Shown: positions 51,280 to 61,725, counted from the first letter of the stretch. The stretch is 64,000 nt of DNA from Alphaproteobacteria bacterium (GCA_018222605.1 JAAEZZ010000010.1:97536-161535), one strand, 5' to 3'. Translations and numbers: made by a program. Notes: generated by a model from the sequence alone, not told the origin.

Positions 51280-53496
51280 CTAAAATTCAATGCGAGCTTC
51301 AAGACCCCAGCTTTCACGTGGGCCATAATATGTAGGGATGAAACCAAAGGTGGCTGTCAGGTCGGCGGCATCGACGACATATTGCTTGTCACCAATATTC
51401 TTGGCCCACAGAGCGATCTCCCAAGCCCCAGCTTCGGGAGCAAACGACAGACGGGCGTTCACCAGTTCGTGTGATCCGCCAGAACTGATCGCTTCCGACT
51501 GGTTCGAGTCGAAATAGCGTTGATCAACGAAGACATATTCCAGTCGCGGTGTCAGTATCCACTTGTTGGCAATTCTGAAGTCCTGTTGACCACTGAAATT
51601 AATATTCCACTCGGGCGCACCAGGCAGACTATTACCGCTTAAGTCTCCAGAAATATCCGAAATATAATTCTCATATGTAGCATCCAGATACCCAATCCCG
51701 AGCGAGAGATTCATGCCGTCAATCGGGACAGCCGTAAACTCTCCCTCAAAACCGGAAACCTCAGCATCCGCAGCATTTTCTAAAGCAATGACAATTGGGT
51801 TGGCCGTACTGGAGCCTTGAGTAAACGTGAACACCTGAAGGTCTGTATAGTCATACATGAACACGGACATGTTCGCACGCAGACGATCATCCAGAATAGT
51901 AGTTTTCAGGCCAATTTCATAAGAGGTCAGGAACTCAGGGTCGACGGTTGTAAACTCGTTTGGATCGAAAAAGGCACCCAGGTTATAGCCACCCGATCGG
52001 AACCCGCGTGATATGCTGGCATAAACCATGGAGTTTGCGTCAAACTCATATTTGGCGAGAACACGACCGGACCAAGCATCCCAATCATTGGATTTTCTTG
52101 TCTCTGGAATGATCGGGACCGTAAGACCATCTGGCTGGGTGCCAAACGCACCGTAAGTCAACAGACTGTCCAGAACGGCATCCTTTTCTTCCATCGTGTA
52201 GCGTAGACCTGCAGTTACCGAGAACGCCTCGGTTAACCGGTAGGTCGCTTCGCCGAACAGGGCATACGTTTCGGTGTCACGCTGGGATTGAGCATCAAGC
52301 GGTAGAGCTGCACCAGGCACATCCCCAAACAAGGGGCCGGAAGTGCGATAGTGAAAATCTTCCTTCAAATAGAATAGGCCGCCTATCCAGCTCAGATTTC
52401 CGCTACCATTATAGGAGAGGTTTAATTCCTGGCTGATCTGGTCGCCATCCTGCTGAAAGCGCAACTCGTCCAGACTATTTGGACTCTGATCGATATCACC
52501 GAGATAGTCTGTCTCGACATCCTCATAGGCTGTGACTGATTTAAGCGTATAGTCACCAAAGTCCCAGTTGACCGCTATGTTCGTGCCCCATGTATCAGCA
52601 TAGTGACGATTATCTGTACGGTTTACATTTATGTATTTGGCATCATTCGGCGCCGGATCGACATAGCCCAATACGTTACCGCCATTTATAACGCCAACTG
52701 GTTTGCCCTGCTGATAGTCAGACCGGTCGCGGCCATAGTGCAGGTTCCACAAAATCTCAACATCGTCATTCGGTAGATATCGGGTAATTGCGCGAAGAGC
52801 GGCCAGATCGGTGGCATTGGCGCGTTCACCATTAAAGAGATTCCGCCTGTCTCCATCATCAGACATTATCTTGCCTGCAACCCGCGTGGCCAGCTTGTTT
52901 TCGATCGCAACGATAGTGCCGGCGGCCTCCAACTCTGTTCGATTGTAGCTGCCTATACCCATTCGGACATAGCCTTCCTGAACGTCACCAGGCTTACGAG
53001 AATAAAAAATGATTGCACCGCCTGTGGTGTTGCGCCCAAAGAGGGTACCTTGAGGGCCACGCAGTACTTCCACACGCTCAAGATCAAACATTTGCATAAG
53101 CTGACCGCCGGTCAGCCCCTGGACAACGTCATCGGAGTAAATACTTACAGGCGAAACGGTTGTGCCATTGAAGTCATTATTTCCTACCCCGCGAATGAAG
53201 ATGTTTGGATTGCCCCCGTAAGTCTTGATTTCCAAATTGGGCACCTGATCATCAATTGCGAGTGAATCCGTAAATCCGTAATCGGCAATCGCTTCAGCAT
53301 CAAAAGCAGAGACTGAGATCGGGACATCCTGAATATTCTCAGATGTTTTTCTTGCCGTTACACTCACCGAAGGCAGACGGCGCGCCGTATTGTCATCTTC
53401 CGTCTTTCCAGGCGAGTCTTGAGCTATAGCCACCGAGTACGGAGCAGTCATAGCGCATGCTATTATTGCGGCAGATGCAGTTAAAGTGTGTCTCAC
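51280..53496 (-). CDS. TonB-dependent outer-membrane receptor (E1/E2 module)
   Basis: 738 residues from GTG at 53496, with GGGAGGA upstream. Signal peptide (MRHTLTASAAIIACAMTAPYSVAIAQ), TonB-box-like SVSVTARKTS, plug (QDVPISVSAF, RVEVLRGPQGTLFGRNTTGG) and a barrel ending ESWGLEARIEF with terminal Phe. It is flanked by the acyl-CoA ligase (33 bp upstream) and the cupin (24 bp downstream) and co-transcribed with both. Confidence 0.93.
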   Translation of the reverse strand: MRHTLTASAAIIACAMTAPYSVAIAQDSPGKTEDDNTARRLPSVSVTARKTSENIQDVPISVSAFDAEAIADYGFTDSLAIDDQVPNLEIKTYGGNPNIFIRGVGNNDFNGTTVSPVSIYSDDVVQGLTGGQLMQMFDLERVEVLRGPQGTLFGRNTTGGAIIFYSRKPGDVQEGYVRMGIGSYNRTELEAAGTIVAIENKLATRVAGKIMSDDGDRRNLFNGERANATDLAALRAITRYLPNDDVEILWNLHYGRDRSDYQQGKPVGVINGGNVLGYVDPAPNDAKYINVNRTDNRHYADTWGTNIAVNWDFGDYTLKSVTAYEDVETDYLGDIDQSPNSLDELRFQQDGDQISQELNLSYNGSGNLSWIGGLFYLKEDFHYRTSGPLFGDVPGAALPLDAQSQRDTETYALFGEATYRLTEAFSVTAGLRYTMEEKDAVLDSLLTYGAFGTQPDGLTVPIIPETRKSNDWDAWSGRVLAKYEFDANSMVYASISRGFRSGGYNLGAFFDPNEFTTVDPEFLTSYEIGLKTTILDDRLRANMSVFMYDYTDLQVFTFTQGSSTANPIVIALENAADAEVSGFEGEFTAVPIDGMNLSLGIGYLDATYENYISDISGDLSGNSLPGAPEWNINFSGQQDFRIANKWILTPRLEYVFVDQRYFDSNQSEAISSGGSHELVNARLSFAPEAGAWEIALWAKNIGDKQYVVDAADLTATFGFIPTYYGPRESWGLEARIEF

Positions 53497-53529
53497 GGAA
53501 TCCTCCCAGATTCTTTGATTTGTTTTTGA

Positions 53530-55155
53530 TTATTTTTTGTAGAAATCAGCATAGGCAGCGCGCAGCTGCTTTTTATCGACCTTGCCAGTAGCCGTAAGCG
53601 GAATATCTTCAACGAGAATTGCGGATTCCGGGACCCACCAACTCGGCAAACGTTGCTTGAGGAAGCCTAGAACTTCCTCTGCAGAAATCTCTGCATGTGA
53701 TTTCATCGTATAGACCAGCAACGGACGTTCATCCCATTTCGGATGTGTCAGGCCTATAGCAGCCGCCATATCGACATCAGGGTGTTCGACAGCTGTATTT
53801 TCAAGCGTGATGGAGCTGATCCACTCACCGCCTGACTTTATGATGTCCTTTGTACGATCCGTAATTTGCATATAACCAAGGGAATCGATCGTCGCGACAT
53901 CACCTGTATCGAACCACCCATCCTCAGTTGTGATTGGCGTATCATGGCCAAAATACTGATTCACGACCCAAGGACCGCGGATCATCAGCCTGCCGCTTTT
54001 CTTTCCATCCTGTGCAAGCTCGTTACCTACATCATCAAGGAGCTTCAACTCTACACCAAACGGGATGCGCCCCTGCTTATTAGTAAGTAAGTCAGCTCGC
54101 TCATCTTCAGATAGACTGTCTGATGCGCCGGTTACTGTGGCAATAACCCCAAGCGGACTCGTCTCTGTCATCCCCCATACCTGGACAAGTTCCACGTCCA
54201 GCTTGTCCGCAAAAGCCCGCTTCAGATCCGGTGGGACGGCTGAGCCGCCCATATAAACACGCTTAAGTTTTGGCAGCTTTCTGCCTTGCTCTATCGCGGC
54301 ATCCAGAACGGTTTTCCAGATCGTTGGGACACCCCAGGCAAGCGTAACCTCCTCCGTCTCACACAAATCCAAAAGTGTGGCTCCATCCAGCTTTCCGCCA
54401 GGCAGAACAAGTCGGGCACCATTCATGGGAGCTGTCAGAGGCAGGGCCCAAGCCGTGGCATGATACATGGACGCACAGGGCAGAATGACATCAGTGGGGG
54501 CAATATTGAAGTTGCCAGGAGCGCTGGCCGCGAGCGCATGGATAAGACAGGAACGATGGGAATATAGCACACCTTTCGGGTCTCCCGTCGTTCCTGATGT
54601 ATAGCAGAGGAACGCCCCATCCCGTTCCGACAGATTAGCCGGGCCATCACTGGACACCGCTTCATAAATGAAGCCCTCATAATCAATTACGTTAGGAATA
54701 CCCTGGTCGCGAGTCTCTACGCCATCACCAAGAACGATATATGCCCGTATATCCGGACAAGCCTCAGCAATAATCGCTGCCTGTGCGGTAAACGCGGGAT
54801 CAAAGAACAAGGCGCTTAACCCGGCCTGTCGAGCCGAAAAGGCGATCTGCTCAGCATCGAAACGAGGATTGATTGTGTGCAGGATATGGCCCGCAGCCGT
54901 GACCCCATAATAGAGTTCCAAGTGTCGACGCGTGTTCAAGGCGAGTGAGGCCACCCGGCTCTGTGCCGGCAGGTGCAAGGCCTCAAGCCGACCGGTAAGT
55001 TGGCGTACACGCGCCTGAGTTTCCAGATAACTCTGGTGACGTGTGACTCCATCCTCATCCAGGGAAGATATTTTAAGATCACCATGCTGGCGCGCGGCAT
55101 ACCGCAGGATATCCGGCACGCGCAGTTCCACATCCTGCATCATATAACCTAGCAA
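53530..55155 (-). CDS. AMP-dependent acyl-CoA synthetase
   Basis: 541 residues; TTG at 55155 fits GGAGG upstream, and ATG at 55143 is an alternative. Adenylate-forming motifs are explicit: [19 protein letters not shown] (P-loop, about 186-204), [10 protein letters not shown] (A5), [10 protein letters not shown] (A7), [15 protein letters not shown] (A8) and [13 protein letters not shown] with the catalytic Lys (A10). It resembles medium/long-chain and DmdB-like ligases. It activates a carboxylic acid as its CoA ester at the entry of the pathway of this module. Confidence 0.93.
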   Translation of the reverse strand: MLGYMMQDVELRVPDILRYAARQHGDLKISSLDEDGVTRHQSYLETQARVRQLTGRLEALHLPAQSRVASLALNTRRHLELYYGVTAAGHILHTINPRFDAEQIAFSARQAGLSALFFDPAFTAQAAIIAEACPDIRAYIVLGDGVETRDQGIPNVIDYEGFIYEAVSSDGPANLSERDGAFLCYTSGTTGDPKGVLYSHRSCLIHALAASAPGNFNIAPTDVILPCASMYHATAWALPLTAPMNGARLVLPGGKLDGATLLDLCETEEVTLAWGVPTIWKTVLDAAIEQGRKLPKLKRVYMGGSAVPPDLKRAFADKLDVELVQVWGMTETSPLGVIATVTGASDSLSEDERADLLTNKQGRIPFGVELKLLDDVGNELAQDGKKSGRLMIRGPWVVNQYFGHDTPITTEDGWFDTGDVATIDSLGYMQITDRTKDIIKSGGEWISSITLENTAVEHPDVDMAAAIGLTHPKWDERPLLVYTMKSHAEISAEEVLGFLKQRLPSWWVPESAILVEDIPLTATGKVDKKQLRAAYADFYKK

Positions 55156-55330
55156 TGCCGCTTTCCTCCAAAGTCGTTTTTATATTTGTGGCCATTAGTG
55201 ACAGAGATAGACAAAGACGCTTGCCTAAGCGGGATGTGTGTCTTTCCCCCGGGCGCATAGAGACAACGGATGTTTTGCAACATGGCGTTTTGGCTCTACT
55301 GTACAAAAAAATACAATTCGGGAGGAACTT

Positions 55331-56305
55331 ATGCATCAGCGATGGGATGAACCCCCAAATCACGTCCGTGGCATTCGGCTTCAGAATGCCAGTTTCAGTG
55401 ATTTTTGTGAGCGTTTGTGTGCGGTTCACTCAAATTGGGCATTGGACAAGCCAAGCGTACCAGCCTGCAATGCAGAGTTTCGCCATACGAAACTGGGATC
55501 GACGGATTTCACTGATGTACGTGTCGGATTTGGGCTTTCCGGACAGCGCACTGTTAGTCAAATTCAACGCACCAGTGACACCTTTTTTGGCGTCATCCTC
55601 ATGCTGGAAGGCGGTCAGCGCCTGGTACAGGATAACCATGAGGTTGATTTGGGGCCGGGTGACATTTCCGTGTGGGATGCTTCCCGCCCCGCTCAATTTA
55701 GCTCGACAGGAACAGTTCGACAGATTTCGCTTCTCGTTCCTCATACTAAACTGAAGCTCTACGCATCCAGCATTGAGGATGTTTGCGCGCAACGAATCAA
55801 TGGTCGTTCGGGTCTGGGTTTGCTGCTTGCCTCTCATCTGCAAGCGCTAAGTGCTGTACTGGGAACACAAGAGGAAGGAGAAGTGCAGGCAAGCACTGAA
55901 GCAGCAACTTTGGACCTGGTGAGCGCAGCTATCCGTCCAGACAAGGCCGGAGACTACAAATCATCAATTCACAAGACCATGATTCGCCGTATACAGAATT
56001 ATATCGTGAACAACCTGCGGGACCCTGATTTATCACCCGGCATGATCGCCAGATCCTTCCGGATCAGCCCTCGATACCTGCACAAAATATTTGAAGCATC
56101 GGAATATACAGTATCCGAATGGATACTTCAGCGCCGCTTGCTGGCCTGTCAGTCTTCATTGAAAGACCCCGCATTGAACCACATGACGATCACTGAAATT
56201 GCCTTTAATTGGGGCTTTAGCAGCGCGCCCTATTTTTCGAGGGTTTATCGCCAAAACTTCGGGATGACACCAAGCGACGCAAGAACGTATCAGCATGATA
56301 CTTAG
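55331..56305 (+). CDS. AraC-family regulator
   Basis: 324 residues from ATG at 55331, with GGGAGG five bases upstream. An N-terminal cupin-like sensor domain (GDISVWDASRPAQFSSTGTVRQISLLVP, about 128-155) is followed by two helix-turn-helices (SPGMIARSFRISPRYLHKIFE and ITEIAFNWGFSSAPYFSRVYRQNFGMTP), as in FeaR/AraC-type activators. It is divergent from the acyl-CoA ligase operon and is the only regulator in the module. Confidence 0.92.
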   Translation: MHQRWDEPPNHVRGIRLQNASFSDFCERLCAVHSNWALDKPSVPACNAEFRHTKLGSTDFTDVRVGFGLSGQRTVSQIQRTSDTFFGVILMLEGGQRLVQDNHEVDLGPGDISVWDASRPAQFSSTGTVRQISLLVPHTKLKLYASSIEDVCAQRINGRSGLGLLLASHLQALSAVLGTQEEGEVQASTEAATLDLVSAAIRPDKAGDYKSSIHKTMIRRIQNYIVNNLRDPDLSPGMIARSFRISPRYLHKIFEASEYTVSEWILQRRLLACQSSLKDPALNHMTITEIAFNWGFSSAPYFSRVYRQNFGMTPSDARTYQHDT

Positions 56306-56337
56306 GTCAAACTAATCAACTCTGTTTCGCTTCATGT

Positions 56338-56625
56338 ACTGTCAGGTAAAGTGAGCTCGTCACCATTTCTTACGGACGAGCAGGTCTGAGGAAGCAACCC
56401 GCTCCCGCCATTCGCGAATCGCGGCGTCTCGTCTCTTCTTGAAGCTTGGACGGAGTAAAAACATCCTCCAATATTTTACAAGAACAGCGGAAATCGGACA
56501 TATATTATCATAACAAACCGAATGATTTTGGGTTATGTCCTGAAGTAGCCGAAAGGTGAATTCGTTATTTGCCGAGATCACATGCTAGGATTGGCCACTT
56601 CAAACCCGGCTCCTTTGACAATAGA
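56338..56625 (-). mobile_element. IS6-family relic C (internally deleted)
   Basis: On the minus strand an N-terminal transposase segment (FTFRLLQDITQNH..., near 56510-56570) is joined to a C-terminal segment (KKRRDAAIREWRERVAS, near 56390-56450) with the catalytic core missing. The end CCTTTGACAATAG at 56612-56624 matches relics A and D; CTGTCA near 56339 marks the other end. It fills the gap between the AraC gene and the propeller lipoprotein. Confidence 0.75.
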
Positions 56626-56664
56626 TCAGGGCACCTTAGGGTCGGCCTTTAGTGATAGCACCTT

Positions 56665-57726
56665 TTAAGGTATACTGACTTCAGCAATTCCAATCCCCTG
56701 CTCGCCCTTCACTGCATACAGCAGATAAGTTCTGCCGTTCTCTTCGAATACCGCAGGATCCCGAAACTGATTTACAGGCAAGTTGATTGCACTTCGGTAA
56801 GACGGCTCAACTGGCAAACCTGCTCCCTCCCACTCTCTTTCAGGACGAAGCAACTCCCGTGTTTCTGAGACCAGCCAATCAGACCATTCAGTGGAAATAT
56901 CAATTTTCGAAACATAAATTCGCTCTGGCGCATCTCCAACCCGGGTCCAAAAAACATACAATGTGTCGCCTCGCTTGAGGACCGCTGTGTGCCTTTGGGT
57001 AAGACTGAATAACATGGGCCCACGTTCGAAGTCTGACATTCCGTCTTTAGATCTGTACATGATACCAGGCATCGTCAACGCATAGGTCATTCCATCGTGT
57101 TCAAACGTTCGGAAATAAGGAGGGCCGACAGTTTCGCCCATGTCGGTAAAGTCAATCCCGTTGGATGATACCGCCACTCGCGTCTTCTGCACCCCTAAAT
57201 CAACAAGACCATGATAGTACATGATGACCTGCTTATTCTTCGCATCTATGTGCACATCAGGTGATGCGATGTGCGGTGTTGTTACCTCAGCCACAGCATC
57301 CGGAATCCCCGGCGTGCCGGATGGCGCAAAATTGGTAAGTACCCGTGACGGAGTCCAGTTCTCCGGAATCGTCAACGGCTCTGTCGGAAGACCAGTCTGT
57401 TCTAAGTGCAACGCGCCAGGCTGGTACACTGTCCATGGCCCCTCAAGATGATCCGCATAAGCAAGTCGAATTGATTTCCCTTTATGATCAGCAAAGTATA
57501 AATAATATTTGCCAAGCGGCTTGCCGACCCAATTCGGTGCAAGGATTAGCGATGGCCCTTGAATATTAGTTCCAATTGAAGGGTCTGTACCGGCATCGAT
57601 GATTGGACGGTCTAACAATCTGTGTACCGTGATGTTCGCCACTGAGTCCGAGCCCTCGGAGGCTGTGGAACACCCTCCGAGTGCGCAGATCAGAAATATC
57701 AAAGCCACATACCATTGAGTATTCAT
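56665..57726 (-). CDS. Lipoprotein with glycoside-hydrolase-43-like beta-propeller
   Basis: 353 residues from ATG at 57726, with GGGGAGAGAG upstream. The signal peptide ends with a lipobox (ALGGCST, Cys about residue 19). Repeated propeller-blade patterns such as YYLYFADHKGKSIRLAYADHLEGPWT, VIMYYHGLV...TRVAVSSNGIDFTDMG and FRDPAVFEENGRTYLLYAVKG are characteristic of GH43/GH32-like five-bladed propellers. Whether the catalytic acids exist I cannot settle, so a binding role is also possible. It begins 15 bp after the receptor gene stop and is co-transcribed with it. Confidence 0.8.
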   Translation of the reverse strand: MNTQWYVALIFLICALGGCSTASEGSDSVANITVHRLLDRPIIDAGTDPSIGTNIQGPSLILAPNWVGKPLGKYYLYFADHKGKSIRLAYADHLEGPWTVYQPGALHLEQTGLPTEPLTIPENWTPSRVLTNFAPSGTPGIPDAVAEVTTPHIASPDVHIDAKNKQVIMYYHGLVDLGVQKTRVAVSSNGIDFTDMGETVGPPYFRTFEHDGMTYALTMPGIMYRSKDGMSDFERGPMLFSLTQRHTAVLKRGDTLYVFWTRVGDAPERIYVSKIDISTEWSDWLVSETRELLRPEREWEGAGLPVEPSYRSAINLPVNQFRDPAVFEENGRTYLLYAVKGEQGIGIAEVSIP

Positions 57727-57740
57727 ATCTACTCTCTCCC

Positions 57741-60125
57741 CTAGTACCGAACTTTGAGCTCCAGGGCATATGTTCGAGGCGTGCCAAGAACACAACGCAA
57801 AACCGTACCCCCTGTGTTCGGATTATTCAGTCCCAATGCGGCCCCGCCTGGTTGGTTGTAAATGGCTGTACAATAGGTGTCGTCAGCAAGATTTTGACCC
57901 GCAAGCGCTAGCTCCCAACGGTCATCAGGCGAAGCGAGGGCCAAACGCGCGCCAAGTATCTGATATCCATCTACAACTGAGTCAGGATTATTGTCACCCG
58001 ATGTAGATAGGTTTTGGTTGGTAACAAAGGATGCATCCCCCCGAATTGACCAGCTCCATCCGGAACTGAGTGTATCTTCGTACACAAATGATGCCGCCCC
58101 GGACCAACGAGGCGAATTCGGAAGTCGCTCACCGGTAAGATCTTGCGTGCCACCGAAACCGGGCAAACCTGGAGCCCCTTCAAAGCTCTGGTATTCAGAG
58201 TCAAGATAAGCGCCTGATAGTTGCAATGTCAGCGGAGGGATTGGGCGGCCGGTCAAATCAAATTCGACGCCTTGCTGACGCACTTCGCCGTTATTTTGTA
58301 CGCGGAACTGGTCCCCATCAAAAGATCGGAATTGGTAATCTGAGATATCAGTCCGAAAAATGGTTGCGTTTGCAATGAGGCGGTTGTCGAACGAGCTTGT
58401 TTTGACGCCACCCTCAATGTTTTCGACTTCTTCCGGGTTGTAGGTCCTGTTGGCTGCAGTCCTGGCGACACCCGCCCCTGCCGCCGAATCAAACCCGCCG
58501 GATTTGAACCCAGTGCTGTAATTCGCATAGAACATCACATCGGGTGTTGGTCGATAGGACAAGTTCAGACGATATGTGACCTTGTTCTGGTCAAGATCCA
58601 TCTCTGTGGTCTCGTTGACCATACTTTCAACCAAATTGTTGCTGACACCATTGTATACTGCATCTTTAATGTCATTCGTATACCGTAGGCCTGCCGTCAG
58701 GCTCAAAGTGTCTGTCAGGTCATACGTACCCTGAAAATATGCCGCGTAGGATTCTGAATCCTGCCTGAAATCCAGTTCGGACGATCGTCGCTTCGCCCCG
58801 GCATTACAGGCTGCAACTACCGGCGCAGCGGCAATATTCCGCAAGAAGGAGTTACAATAAGCCGGATAGAGATTATTTGCCTGCCCTAGCGAGAAGTCCT
58901 CATTGTAGTAGTACAGGCCTGCTACATACTCAAATTTGCCATCAAGCAAATCTTCAGGTGATATCAGCTGAAGTTCATGCGACTGGCTGACACTGCTGAA
59001 ACTTGAATCCCGAGACAATAGCAGAATAGGCACCGAAAACGGTGTATCGACCTGGCTATTGTTCCAATCGCGATATCCGCTGATCAGTTTAATTTCGTAC
59101 CCATCACCCAGGCTCCAGGACAGATTGCTCGAAAGACCATACTGAAAATCCTTCAGATTCCCATCGGAAACCTGATAGACATGATAATCATACGTCCTGT
59201 CCAAATATGGCGTGGATCCGAGTAATGGGCCTGCCCCATCAGGGTCCAGCCGGGCGGCCCAATTGGCTGCCGCCTGCTCTGTCACTGTGTCCGCCTTGAC
59301 GGTAACCGTGGGGCTGCCATCACCACTAAGATTCTGGTAGTCCGCCTTGAGAACCCATGAGAGAGACGGCGTAATATCCCACTTCATCGCAGTACGGACA
59401 GAAAACACATCATTCCGCCCGATGGTCTGGCCCGTGAGATCATTTTTGCCGAAACCTTCCCCCTGTGAACCAAGAACAGAAGCTCTGACCGATATGTTTT
59501 CAGACACCGGGGTATTCAACATGAAAGTGCCGCGATACCGCTCAGCATTCCCAATCGAAGCGAAGCCCTCTGCTTCATAGGTATCATGAGGATTGGCAGT
59601 CTCGAGTTGAACAGCGCCCATAGAGGCATTACGGCCAAACAGCGTGCCCTGCGGCCCCCGCAGGACCTCTGCAGAGGCGATATCATTCAGCCCTGCCAGC
59701 ATTGATCCAATACGAGGAACATATACGCCGTCGACAAAAACGGCGACACTTGGCTCCATGGCTGTATTGCCTGCCGCCCCTACGCCACGGATCTGTACGC
59801 GTGTATTTGTGGTCTGAGCAGACGTTGCAAGATTCAACCCAGGCGCAATTTTCCCAAGGTCCCTAATGTCGGCCACACCTGCATCTTCAAGCATGTCCCC
59901 ATTGAAAGCGAGTACCGAAATAGGCACATCCTGCACGCTTTCCGTCCGCTTCTGAGCTGTAACGGTTACCACGCTGAGGCCCAGCACCGGAGTATCTTCG
60001 TCGGCCTCGGAAGTCACGGACGCGCCTTCCTGAGCCCATGCAGAGCCAGCGCCAACAAGCAAAGCGACAGCCATAGCCCGCGCGCCAACGCCAGCATAAT
60101 AGTGCGATCTATTACGAGAAATCAT
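57741..60125 (-). CDS. TonB-dependent outer-membrane receptor (propeller module)
   Basis: 794 residues, ATG at 60125 with GGGAGG upstream. Signal peptide (ending GSAWAQ), TonB-box-like VVTVTAQKRT, plug (VQDVPISVLAF, SAEVLRGPQGTLFGRNASMG) and barrel ending TYALELKVRY with aromatic terminus. A 16-bp perfect palindrome lies 20 bp upstream of its start, probably the operator of the TetR regulator at 60715. Confidence 0.93.
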   Translation of the reverse strand: MISRNRSHYYAGVGARAMAVALLVGAGSAWAQEGASVTSEADEDTPVLGLSVVTVTAQKRTESVQDVPISVLAFNGDMLEDAGVADIRDLGKIAPGLNLATSAQTTNTRVQIRGVGAAGNTAMEPSVAVFVDGVYVPRIGSMLAGLNDIASAEVLRGPQGTLFGRNASMGAVQLETANPHDTYEAEGFASIGNAERYRGTFMLNTPVSENISVRASVLGSQGEGFGKNDLTGQTIGRNDVFSVRTAMKWDITPSLSWVLKADYQNLSGDGSPTVTVKADTVTEQAAANWAARLDPDGAGPLLGSTPYLDRTYDYHVYQVSDGNLKDFQYGLSSNLSWSLGDGYEIKLISGYRDWNNSQVDTPFSVPILLLSRDSSFSSVSQSHELQLISPEDLLDGKFEYVAGLYYYNEDFSLGQANNLYPAYCNSFLRNIAAAPVVAACNAGAKRRSSELDFRQDSESYAAYFQGTYDLTDTLSLTAGLRYTNDIKDAVYNGVSNNLVESMVNETTEMDLDQNKVTYRLNLSYRPTPDVMFYANYSTGFKSGGFDSAAGAGVARTAANRTYNPEEVENIEGGVKTSSFDNRLIANATIFRTDISDYQFRSFDGDQFRVQNNGEVRQQGVEFDLTGRPIPPLTLQLSGAYLDSEYQSFEGAPGLPGFGGTQDLTGERLPNSPRWSGAASFVYEDTLSSGWSWSIRGDASFVTNQNLSTSGDNNPDSVVDGYQILGARLALASPDDRWELALAGQNLADDTYCTAIYNQPGGAALGLNNPNTGGTVLRCVLGTPRTYALELKVRY

Positions 60126-60144
60126 ACTTTCCTCCCTATGGTTC

Positions 60145-60160
60145 TTTAACGACCGTTAAA
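60145..60160. promoter_or_regulatory. TetR operator candidate in the propeller-module receptor promoter
   Basis: TTTAACGACCGTTAAA is a perfect palindrome with 7-bp arms and a 2-bp spacer, placed 20 bp upstream of the receptor start. A related sequence with the half-site GATCGTTAAA lies at 61596-61610 before the FG-GAP gene. The neighbouring TetR regulator is the natural candidate. Confidence 0.6.
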
Positions 60161-60714
60161 TCGCCTACTGCCACTCTTTTTTACAACACGCAAGATGCCT
60201 CTCGGGGAACGGGGCGGGCATTTTCGTCGCAGTCTGAAACCCATTGAATGGACCATTCCGAACGGAGATGATGTAAGTGCGCAACGTGACCGGGGCTCAG
60301 GCACCTGCGATGATACAAATGATTATCTATCAAACGAGCACGGCGCTGCCTGAGTTTGAAGCGTCAAGCAGTCAGTATACGAATGCTTTACAGCATGTCG
60401 CACGAACGGCGGAAAAAACCATACTGGAAACTGGATTTCCCTATTGCTCGGGAAGGCCAGACGAAGAACGGTAATGTTGATCACAAACGCTGACAGAGGT
60501 CACCACCCACTATGACATACCAACAGCGTTGTCTTCCAAGCGCCAATACCGTTAACACAAAAGCCGTACTCACAATAATATGCCTTAGAAGTTGGGTTTC
60601 CCACCACTCCTGTTCAACTCAGAACACGGGCATTTTAGCCAATTCTGCCCGCTGTTAAACTCTTTTGCTAAGTATAGATATTACGACCTGATCCAGTGAA
60701 ACCCGCATGACATG
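60161..60714. other. Gene-poor region with possible coding remnant
   Basis: About 550 bp between the receptor promoter and the TetR gene. A frame from ATG at 60195 reads MPLGERGGHFRRSL...IEWTIPNGDDV with coding-like composition to a stop at 60351; the next frame continues ALPEFEASSSQYTNALQHVA... to a stop at 60472. Together they look like a shifted remnant of an unidentified gene. The rest is featureless. Confidence 0.35.
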
Positions 60715-61365
60715 TCACGTCGAAATACCGCGGAGGATCGTGTCGGTTGCGAAGGCTGCGTAATCTAATGAAATTTCCTTTGTTATCCTAGGTACGCCAA
60801 AAACTTCATATGCACCAACGCGTGTTGAAAATATGTAGTGACATGTTCCGACAATCAAAAAATACATATATTTTACATTAACTTCCCGGAACTGTCCCGC
60901 CGCAACGCCATCCGACAGGATCGTTCTTTGCGCCCTGGCAATTGGCTGGATAACGCGGGCTCGCAAAACCTTCGAGCCCTCTGATTCCCGGTCCCACAGC
61001 AATTGATCGATAAGCCTGTTCAGATAGGGAAATTGTGCGTACGCGCTAATTATTCCGTGGATATGAATTCTCAACTTAGTAGCCGGATCCAGTTCCTGAT
61101 CCATCAAGTCCGCTAGCTGGCTTAAGGGGCCTTCAACATCCCTTTCCGCCAAGGCAAGGAGCAAGCCCTCCCTGGATCCAAACCAGTATTTCACCAAGGG
61201 CGCCGTGAGGCCGGCTCTGCGTGCAATTTGGTGCAGCGATACGTCAATTGATCCGGTTTCGATCATCAGATTGCTTGCAGCATCAAGCAAGACCTCCCGA
61301 CCGTTTGTTCCAGCGGGCTGTCGTCCCTCTTTCACATCGCTATTTGGCCGCTTCTTAGTAGACAT
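60715..61365 (-). CDS. TetR-family regulator
   Basis: 216 residues from ATG at 61365, with AAGGGG 7 nt upstream. A basic N-terminal tail (KKRPNSDVKEGRQPAG) precedes the helix-turn-helix (DVSLHQIARRAGLTAPLVKYWFGSREGLLLAL, about residues 36-67). The remainder is a helical effector domain. It sits between the receptor/propeller operon and the divergent FG-GAP gene and likely binds the palindromes at 60145 and 61596. Confidence 0.9.
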   Translation of the reverse strand: MSTKKRPNSDVKEGRQPAGTNGREVLLDAASNLMIETGSIDVSLHQIARRAGLTAPLVKYWFGSREGLLLALAERDVEGPLSQLADLMDQELDPATKLRIHIHGIISAYAQFPYLNRLIDQLLWDRESEGSKVLRARVIQPIARAQRTILSDGVAAGQFREVNVKYMYFLIVGTCHYIFSTRVGAYEVFGVPRITKEISLDYAAFATDTILRGIST

Positions 61366-61725
61366 TTTCAAACCCCTTCAATTGTCTTCAGAGTGAATGA
61401 AAATATCCTCACGCGCAACAAAGCGTCATGTTTAATCCGCAACAACACTAAATAACATCGCTGTCTAAATGACTAAAATAGCTGCTCAGCAGTCTGCTCT
61501 GACTACCAAGCTCACCCCACCGATACAGACAAAGTAAACACAGCCCGTCATCCCAAGTCCTCCCTGTTTTCCGGTCCACCCAGCCATTTGAAAACTTTAT
61601 GATCGTTAAATAAAATTTCCCGACCTCCCTGCGACATGCTAAAAGCGCCCCCAAACAAAAAAACCGCCCTCCCCTAAAACAGTAGGGGCTGTAGAACGAG
61701 ACACTAGGATAGCCTGGGAGGCATT
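61366..61725. promoter_or_regulatory. Divergent intergenic region with second TetR half-site
   Basis: 360 bp between the TetR gene and the FG-GAP gene. It contains TTTATGATCGTTAAA (61596-61610), sharing the right half of the palindrome at 60145-60160, and a small CCCCTA...TAGGGG hairpin at 61672-61689. No gene is recognisable. Confidence 0.45.
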
